From Rhodobacteraceae bacterium F11138 (GTDB lineage: Bacteria; Pseudomonadota; Alphaproteobacteria; Rhodobacterales; Rhodobacteraceae): a stretch of 64,000 bases of DNA. The notes under the pieces are model-generated. The model did not search any database, was not told where the DNA came from, and saw only the letters and a list, made by a program, of their open reading frames with translations. The stretch lies in contig JAEKDP010000004.1 of assembly GCA_016521575.1 (NCBI GenBank), positions 62,001-126,000 on the forward strand. Reading direction: 5' to 3'. This document shows positions 58,409-64,000 of this stretch, in pieces (position 1 is the stretch's first letter; each line of letters starts with the position of its first letter). The position numbers and the translations under genes were made by a program.

Positions 58409-59749
58409 ATGAAGGACGAACAACAGCGTTTCGTATCACAGACCGTGCCGATCCAGTCGGCAACGTTCAGCAATCCGATCAACGCCGAGATCCGCCGCGC
58501 GGCGGACACCGGCATCTATGACATTCGTGGCGGCGGGGCCAAGCGCCGGGTGCCGCATTTCGATGACCTGCTGTTCCTGGGTGCCTCGATTTCGCGCTAC
58601 CCGTTGGAAGGATATCGCGAAAAATGTGATACGCGAGTGACTTTGGGAACGCGTTTTGCCAAGAAGCCGATTGAACTCGACATTCCCGTAACCATCGCCG
58701 GGATGAGCTTTGGCGCGCTGTCCGGCCCCGCAAAAGAGGCGTTGGGACGCGGCGCGTCGGCGGCCGGCACATCGACCACCACCGGCGATGGTGGCATGAC
58801 CGAAGAGGAACGCGGCCACTCCAAGACGCTGGTCTATCAGTGTCTGCCCTCCCGCTATGGCATGAACCCGGACGATTTGCGCCGCGCCGACGCCATCGAG
58901 GTTGTCGTCGGACAAGGTGCAAAACCGGGCGGCGGCGGTATGCTGCTCGGGCAGAAGATCTCGGACCGGGTGGCCGAAATGCGCAATCTTCCCAAAGGCA
59001 TCGACCAACGGTCGGCCTGCCGCCATCCCGACTGGACCGGGCCAGACGATCTGGAAATCAAGATCCTTGAACTGCGTGAAATCACCGGTTGGGAAAAACC
59101 GATCTACGTCAAGATCGGCGGCACCCGCCCCTATTTCGACACGACGCTGGCCATCAAGGCCGGGGCCGATGTGGTGGTTCTGGACGGGATGCAGGGCGGA
59201 ACCGCGGCAACCCAGGACGTGTTCATCGAACACGTCGGGCTGCCGACGCTGGCCTGTATCCGGCCCGCCGTCCAGGCGCTGCAGGACCAGGGTTTGCATC
59301 GTGAGGTTCAGCTGATCGTGTCAGGTGGTATCCGGACCGGCGCCGACGTCGCCAAGGCGCTGGCCTTGGGGGCGGATGCGGTGGCCGTCGGAACTGCGGC
59401 GCTGGTTGCACTGGGTGACAACGATCCCAAGTGGGAAGATGAGTACCGCAAGCTGGGCACGACCCATGGCGCCTATGATGACTGGCACGAAGGTCAGGAT
59501 CCTGCGGGTATCACGACACAAAGCCCGGATCTCATGGCGCGGTTCGACCCGCTTGAAGGTGGTCGGCGGCTGAAAAACTATCTCAAGGTGCTGACCCTCG
59601 AAGCGCAGACCATCGCGCGTGCCTGCGGTCACAACCATTTGCACAATCTGGAACCCGAAGATTTGTGCGCCTTGACAATGGAAGCCGCGGCGATGGCCAG
59701 GGTGCCGTTGGCTGGGACGGACTGGTATCCCGGAAAAGCCGGATTTTAA
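58409..59749 (+). CDS. mgsC: N-methylglutamate synthase subunit C (FMN glutamate-synthase-like)
   Basis: A 446-residue Glu_synthase-domain protein. I use ATG 58409, six bases after GAGGAG; ATG 58403 is possible. FMN-barrel motifs: IPVTIAGMSFGALSGPAKEA, TSTTTGDGGMTEEERGHSK, YVKIGGTRPYFDTTLAIKAG, VVLDGMQGGTAATQDVFIEH and QLIVSGGIRTGADVAKALAL with GADAVAVGTAALVALGDND. It corresponds to the FMN barrel of glutamate synthase, here the catalytic core of N-methylglutamate synthase. Followed by an attenuator-like hairpin before gmaS. Confidence 0.93.
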   Translation: MKDEQQRFVSQTVPIQSATFSNPINAEIRRAADTGIYDIRGGGAKRRVPHFDDLLFLGASISRYPLEGYREKCDTRVTLGTRFAKKPIELDIPVTIAGMSFGALSGPAKEALGRGASAAGTSTTTGDGGMTEEERGHSKTLVYQCLPSRYGMNPDDLRRADAIEVVVGQGAKPGGGGMLLGQKISDRVAEMRNLPKGIDQRSACRHPDWTGPDDLEIKILELREITGWEKPIYVKIGGTRPYFDTTLAIKAGADVVVLDGMQGGTAATQDVFIEHVGLPTLACIRPAVQALQDQGLHREVQLIVSGGIRTGADVAKALALGADAVAVGTAALVALGDNDPKWEDEYRKLGTTHGAYDDWHEGQDPAGITTQSPDLMARFDPLEGGRRLKNYLKVLTLEAQTIARACGHNHLHNLEPEDLCALTMEAAAMARVPLAGTDWYPGKAGF

Positions 59750-59756
59750 GACCGTT

Positions 59757-59788
59757 CGACGCGGCTCCCGATGGGTGCCGCGTCGTTT
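59757..59788 (+). terminator. Hairpin between mgsC and gmaS, terminator or attenuator
   Basis: CGACGCGGC (59757-59765) pairs perfectly with GCCGCGTCG (59777-59785) and is followed by TTT. It begins eight bases after the mgsC stop and lies about 70 nt before gmaS, so it may reduce read-through and set a lower or separate level for gmaS. Confidence 0.55.
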
Positions 59789-59853
59789 CGCAAGATGGCA
59801 CAGGAACGTGAAACCGCCATCGCGACAACAGACAACAGAGAGGAAAATTGCCA

Positions 59854-61212
59854 ATGCCCAAAGACCAGAAGGCCTCTGACGTTCAGACCAGCCTTGCGGA
59901 ATTCGCCGCCGAACGTGGTGTCAAATATTTCATGATTTCCTTCACCGACCTGTTCGGAGCGCAGCGTGCCAAGCTGGTTCCTGCCCGTGCTATTTCGGAC
60001 ATGCAGGAAGACGGTGCCGGGTTTGCGGGATTTGCCACCTATCTGGATCTGACCCCGGCCCACCCGGACATGTTGGCGGTGCCTGACCCAAACGCGGTCA
60101 TCCAACTGCCCTGGAAGCCCGAAATCGCCTGGGTCCCGGCGAATTGCGTCATGGAAGACCAGGACGTGGAACAGGCCCCGCGCAACGTGCTGCGCCGGCT
60201 GATCGCCGAAGCCGCCGAAGAAGGCATGCACGTCAAGACCGGCATCGAAGCCGAATTCTTTTTGCTGACACCTGACGGGCAGCAGTTGGCCGACAGCCAG
60301 GATACAAGCGGCAAGCCCTGCTATGACCAGCAGGCCATGATGCGCAGCTATGAGGTCATTCGCGAAATCAGCGATTACATGCTGGAACTGGGATGGGGCC
60401 CCTACCAGAGCGACCACGAAGACGCCAACGGCCAATGGGAAATGAACTGGGATTTCGATGACGTGCTGACCGTGGCGGATCAGCATAGTTTCTTCAAGTT
60501 CATGACGAAGACCATTGCTGAAAAACACGGCCTGCGCGCCACTTTCATGCCCAAACCCGTCGAGGGGCTGACCGGCAACGGCTGCCACGCGCATATTTCG
60601 GTCTGGGACGCGCCCGGTGAAGATGCGAAAACCAATATCTTCGCAACCGACAAAGGTGAAGGTCAGGCCGGAGAGGTCGGATTGTCCGAAAAGGGCAAGC
60701 ATTTCCTTGGCGGGATCATGAAACACGCCAGTGCACTGGCGGCGATCACCAACCCGACGGTGAACAGCTACAAGCGCATCAATGCGCCGCGTACCATTTC
60801 GGGTGCGACCTGGGCACCGAACACGGTGACCTGGACCGGCAACAACCGCACGCATATGGTGCGCGTCCCCGGACCCGGCCGGTTTGAGTTGCGCCTGCCC
60901 GATGGTGCCGTCAATCCCTATTTGCTGCAGGCGATCATCATCGCGGCGGGTCTGGACGGGGTGCGCAGTCAGGCCGAACCGGGCAAACGCTGGGACATCG
61001 ATATGTATGCCGAAGGCCACAAGGTTCGCGGCGCACCGAAACTGCCGCTGAACATGCTGGACGCCTTGCGGGAATACGACAAGGACAAATCGCTCAAGGC
61101 TGCGATGGGCGAGGAATTCTCTGCCGCATACCTGAAGATGAAGCATCAGGAATGGAATGAATTCTGCACGCATTTCTCGGATTGGGAAAAGGAACGGACG
61201 CTGGATATCTGA
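59854..61212 (+). CDS. gmaS: Gamma-glutamylmethylamide synthetase
   Basis: A 452-residue glutamine synthetase homologue of the GMAS type. Start at ATG 59854 behind GAGAGGAAAA; a TTG two codons upstream is possible. Motifs: FMISFTDLFGAQRAKLVPAR, KTGIEAEFFLLTPDG, ANGQWEMNWDFDDVLTVADQ, GNGCHAHISVWDAPGE and VNPYLLQAIIIAAGLDG. It ligates methylamine to glutamate with ATP, forming gamma-glutamylmethylamide, the entry step of the N-methylglutamate pathway. Last gene of the mgs-gmaS group; with mgdABCD upstream the complete pathway is present. Confidence 0.95.
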   Translation: MPKDQKASDVQTSLAEFAAERGVKYFMISFTDLFGAQRAKLVPARAISDMQEDGAGFAGFATYLDLTPAHPDMLAVPDPNAVIQLPWKPEIAWVPANCVMEDQDVEQAPRNVLRRLIAEAAEEGMHVKTGIEAEFFLLTPDGQQLADSQDTSGKPCYDQQAMMRSYEVIREISDYMLELGWGPYQSDHEDANGQWEMNWDFDDVLTVADQHSFFKFMTKTIAEKHGLRATFMPKPVEGLTGNGCHAHISVWDAPGEDAKTNIFATDKGEGQAGEVGLSEKGKHFLGGIMKHASALAAITNPTVNSYKRINAPRTISGATWAPNTVTWTGNNRTHMVRVPGPGRFELRLPDGAVNPYLLQAIIIAAGLDGVRSQAEPGKRWDIDMYAEGHKVRGAPKLPLNMLDALREYDKDKSLKAAMGEEFSAAYLKMKHQEWNEFCTHFSDWEKERTLDI

Positions 61213-61445
61213 TCCGTACTGCATCCGCCTGTTCTTCCGATATCATCCCGAATATGTGGCCAAGCACATCTTTATACCGTACCAACGTGGCATAACCCGC
61301 TGCGACCTGCAGGTCAGTTTGGAACAGGGTTTTCTCGAACTCGTTCAGCAATATAGGGAATGACCGCAACGATGCCTTCGGTCCGGTGTCAACGAAAATT
61401 ACGCCGCTCTGACCGATCCCGGCTTGGATAGGAAACGGACCCGTC

Positions 61446-61562
61446 ATGGGGGCGGCAGGCGGCAATGGGGCCGTGTCACTGGACGGGCGGCTGATCGGAT
61501 ATGCGTCGATCAGGCAGGCAGAAGTTCTGGTGGACAAAGCCAGGCAAATCGCCAATGGCTAG
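61446..61562 (+). pseudogene. 3' remnant of a CoA-ester lyase (CitE/malyl-CoA lyase family)
   Basis: A 38-codon frame reads GGNGAVSLDGRLIGYASIRQ and then AEVLVDKARQIANG. This is the C-terminal end of HpcH/HpaI-CitE family CoA-ester lyases, which normally have about 280-340 residues. The catalytic barrel is absent and an in-frame stop lies 12 codons upstream of the ATG. The piece ends three bases before the glycerate kinase start, so a full gene probably once preceded that gene. Malyl-CoA lyase and glycerate kinase are both serine-cycle enzymes, which makes the remnant informative. Confidence 0.65.
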
Positions 61563-61565
61563 GTC

Positions 61566-62825
61566 ATGAATATTGCAGACATGCGCGGTTTGGCCCGGTC
61601 GATGTTCGACCGGGCTGTCGAGGCCGCCGACCCGTCGCTGGCCGTGCGCCGGCATCTGACCGCCAACCCCCTTGCACCCGCCCGCGGGAAGTGGATCGTG
61701 ATCGCCGTGGGCAAGGCTGCGCCCGCCATGTTGCGAGAAGCCTTGCGCCATGTGCCCGGGCCGGTTGTTGCCTTGGGTGTTACGCACCATGAGAATGCGC
61801 AAACCGTCCAGGGTGCGCGCCTCTTGACAGCGGGTCATCCGGTGCCGGATCAGGCCGGTCAGGACGCAGCCCGCGAGATCATCGATCTGTTATCCCGGGC
61901 AGGTGCGAATGATCACGTTCTGGCACTGATTTCAGGCGGAGGTTCTGCGCTGGTGCCTGCTCCGGTCACGGGAATTTCGCTTGCGAACAAGCAGGATACC
62001 AGCCGAATCCTGCTGGAAAGCGGGCTTGACATCAACCAGATGAACCTGGTCCGCCAGCAGCTTTCCGAACTCAAGGGAGGCGGGTTTCTGCGTCATGCGG
62101 CCCCTGCCCCGGTGACCGCGCTGATCCTGTCGGATGTGATCGGCGACGATCTGCGCGCTATTGCCAGTGGGCCGACCGTCTCTCCGTTGGGCAGCCGGGC
62201 AGATGCTATGGCGCTGTTGCAAAAGACGGGCGTTTTCGATCGCCTGCCTCAACCGGTGCAGGATCATTTCCGACAGCAGGAAACCGCCGCGCCCGCCCTG
62301 CCCTCGGCCCGGAACGTGCTGGTCGGCAGCAACGGCATGTCGCTGGAGGCCATGCAAACCGACACTTTGGGATTTGCGCCCCGGATCGTATCGCGCAGCC
62401 TGACCGGAGATGTGCAAGACGCCACCGAAACGATTGTGGACGCCGCACAGAACATCAAACAGCCAACCGCCCTGCTTTTTGGTGGCGAAACCACCGTGCG
62501 TATCCGTGGCACGGGGCGCGGCGGACGCAACCAGGAACTGGCAATGCGGGTGGCGCTGGCGGGACGGGACCGCTTGCACGGCGACTGGGTCTTTCTCAGC
62601 GGCGGCACCGATGGCCGAGACGGGCCGACCGACGCGGCGGGCGGGCTGGTAGACAGCGGGACTGCGGACAGATTGGCCGCCGCCGGCATCGATGCGATGG
62701 CGCTGCTGGACAACAACGACAGCTATAGTGCGCTGACAGCTGCGGGTGATCTGCTGATGACCGGTGCCACGGGAACCAACGTTGCCGATGTTCAGGTGAT
62801 GCTGATCCGCCCTCATCCCATGTGA
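61566..62825 (+). CDS. Glycerate 2-kinase (MOFRL/GckA family)
   Basis: A 419-residue glycerate kinase of the DUF4147-MOFRL type, which produces 2-phosphoglycerate. N-terminal domain: KWIVIAVGKAAPAMLREALR and HVLALISGGGSALVPAPVTG (nucleotide region), LKGGGFLRHAAPAPVTALIL and SDVIGDDLRAIASGPTVSP. C-terminal MOFRL domain: GGETTVRIRGTGRGGRNQEL and FLSGGTDGRDGPTDAAGGLV. It works in the serine cycle, hydroxypyruvate/glyoxylate metabolism or sugar-acid use. Its position after gmaS and a CoA-ester lyase remnant suggests a link to C1 assimilation. Confidence 0.9.
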   Translation: MNIADMRGLARSMFDRAVEAADPSLAVRRHLTANPLAPARGKWIVIAVGKAAPAMLREALRHVPGPVVALGVTHHENAQTVQGARLLTAGHPVPDQAGQDAAREIIDLLSRAGANDHVLALISGGGSALVPAPVTGISLANKQDTSRILLESGLDINQMNLVRQQLSELKGGGFLRHAAPAPVTALILSDVIGDDLRAIASGPTVSPLGSRADAMALLQKTGVFDRLPQPVQDHFRQQETAAPALPSARNVLVGSNGMSLEAMQTDTLGFAPRIVSRSLTGDVQDATETIVDAAQNIKQPTALLFGGETTVRIRGTGRGGRNQELAMRVALAGRDRLHGDWVFLSGGTDGRDGPTDAAGGLVDSGTADRLAAAGIDAMALLDNNDSYSALTAAGDLLMTGATGTNVADVQVMLIRPHPM

Positions 62826-63068
62826 GCGGGGGTGGTGCGGGGCAGCTGTGCTTGGCGCGGCATCCGATGGGCTGTGCCTGCCCTGTATTCCGGATTTCGG
62901 GCGGGCTGACCGCAGGAAAGCGGCCCGACTTTCACAGAGACGATCAATTTCCTTCTGTCTGGCGCTGTTTCCCGATCAAATGACCCGAAGCAGATGCAAG
63001 AACAGCGATATTGAGTGGGAAATTTGATCTCTGGACGAGCATATTTCTGAAAAAGAAAGGGCTTCTCC

Positions 63069-64000
63069 GTGATCAAGACACACCACTCGACTCTTTTCGA
63101 CCAATTCCGCCAATCCCTGATGACGGATAACGTTGTTGGCGATCTTGCGGACGGGTTGATCGGCCACGACGCCGTGATTGACGGCCCCCTGGGGCAAAAA
63201 CCCCTGATCTATGCGGATTATGTCGCCTCTGGCCGCGCTCTGCGGCAGATCGAGGATTTTGTGCTGACCGAGCTGCTGCCCTTTTATGCCAACAGCCACA
63301 CAGAGGCCTCTTACGTCGGAGGCGTCATGACCCGGCTGCGACGCCAGGCGCGCGATGTGATCCGTGGGCAGGTCAATGCCTCGGACGAACATGCGGTCAT
63401 CTTTGCCGGTTCTGGCGCAACTGCGGGGCTCAACCGCATCATACATCTGATCGGGCTGAAACAGATGGTGGCGGCGGGACAGGCCCCGGCGGTTCTGATC
63501 GGACCTTACGAACATCATTCCAATATCCTGCCCTGGCGCGAAAGCGGGGCCGAGGTGATCGAAGTGCCCGAGGCTGCAACGGGTGGTCCCTGTCTGCAGA
63601 CGCTGTCCGCTACGCTGGACAAACTCAAGGGCCGACCGGTTGTGGGTGCTTTCTCTGCGGCATCAAATGTGACCGGAATCGTCACCGATGTCACCGCCGT
63701 TACCCGGATGCTCAAAGCTGCGGGGGCCTTGGCCATCTGGGATTACGCCGGTGGCGCGCCCTACCTTGCAATCGACCTCTGCCCGGCGGAAGATGCCTTG
63801 ATCGATGCCGTGGTCGTGTCTCCGCACAAGTTCATCGGCGGCCCGCAAAGCACGGGGGTGCTGATCCTGCGGCAGGACATCGTCAAGGCCGCCACTCCAA
63901 CCATGTCGGGCGGCGGCACCGTCCGGTTCGTGTCTCCGGCTGCCCATGATTATTCCGACAGCGTGGAAGCCCGCGAAGAGGCCGGCACCCCCAATGTCAT
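63069..64000 (+). CDS. Class V aminotransferase / cysteine desulfurase-like protein, cut by the window edge
   Basis: The reading frame begins at GTG 63069, behind AAAGGG, and runs past the window end (310 codons visible). Class V fold-type I PLP motifs: LIYADYVASGRALRQIEDFV, NSHTEASYVGGVMTRLRRQA, FAGSGATAGLNRIIHLIG, YEHHSNILPWRESGAEVIEV, WDYAGGAPYLAIDL and the Schiff-base Lys254 in VVVSPHKFIGGPQS. Relatives include selenocysteine lyase/cysteine desulfurase-type and other class V enzymes. Function within that class cannot be named from the visible part; the C-terminal domain is missing because of the window edge. Confidence 0.8.
   Translation, partial: MIKTHHSTLFDQFRQSLMTDNVVGDLADGLIGHDAVIDGPLGQKPLIYADYVASGRALRQIEDFVLTELLPFYANSHTEASYVGGVMTRLRRQARDVIRGQVNASDEHAVIFAGSGATAGLNRIIHLIGLKQMVAAGQAPAVLIGPYEHHSNILPWRESGAEVIEVPEAATGGPCLQTLSATLDKLKGRPVVGAFSAASNVTGIVTDVTAVTRMLKAAGALAIWDYAGGAPYLAIDLCPAEDALIDAVVVSPHKFIGGPQSTGVLILRQDIVKAATPTMSGGGTVRFVSPAAHDYSDSVEAREEAGTPNV

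Noticed and set aside
59790-59853. A sigma-54 promoter before gmaS, starting at TGGCAC.
   Set aside because: The -12 element TTGC is missing at the required distance (CGTG is found instead).

Overview
The window looks like a chromosome segment of a GC-rich marine alphaproteobacterium, most likely Rhodobacteraceae (Roseobacter group). The main reasons are a complete EcfG-NepR-PhyR general stress response locus, the N-methylglutamate pathway for monomethylamine, a TmoX/OpuAC-like quaternary-amine transporter, TRAP transporters and tightly packed operons with ATGA overlaps. I see no tRNA, rRNA, insertion sequence or CRISPR array. The genus cannot be named from sequence alone.

Layout. 1-5318 (minus strand) is the promoter-proximal end of an extracellular contractile injection system (eCIS) operon: sheath, tube, zinc-knuckle baseplate chaperone, an unusual Glu/Arg repeat protein, a DUF4255 protein and the start of a probable AAA ATPase that runs off the left edge. 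5940-13112 holds a PuuA-type glutamine synthetase homologue, a MaoC hydratase, an M20 peptidase, an AbrB-family membrane protein and a decarboxylase coupled to a DUF819 membrane protein. 13198-17547 is an RND efflux pump and its adaptor. 17860-20958 is a complete TRAP transporter.

21045-30972 is a quaternary-amine cassette: DeoR regulator, betaine/TMAO-type ABC transporter with a double-length permease, two choline-kinase-like phosphotransferases, a dimethylglycine-dehydrogenase-like flavoprotein and a methyltransferase. 31048-34740 encodes a bo3-type quinol oxidase (cyoABCD). 35084-38056 encodes a DUF3302/HlyD/NodT export system.

38154-45351 is a general stress response island. The sensor kinase, EcfG sigma factor, NepR anti-sigma factor and PhyR are flanked by small stress genes: an entericidin-like lipoprotein, DUF883, DUF1328, Dps, a 91-residue unknown, MgtC and AI-2E transporter genes. 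Reading both strands gives four sites that fit the EcfG consensus GGAAC-N16/17-CGTT exactly and one near-match before nepR; each lies a few tens of bases upstream of a start codon.

45689-61212 is a monomethylamine island: mgdABCD (N-methylglutamate dehydrogenase, easily mistaken for sarcosine oxidase), two regulators, three tiny membrane proteins with an APC permease and a universal stress protein, two unknown proteins, mgsABC (N-methylglutamate synthase) and gmaS. Together these would import methylamine, convert it through gamma-glutamylmethylamide and N-methylglutamate, and pass the C1 unit to tetrahydrofolate. A truncated CoA-ester lyase remnant, a glycerate 2-kinase and a class V aminotransferase (cut by the right edge) follow.
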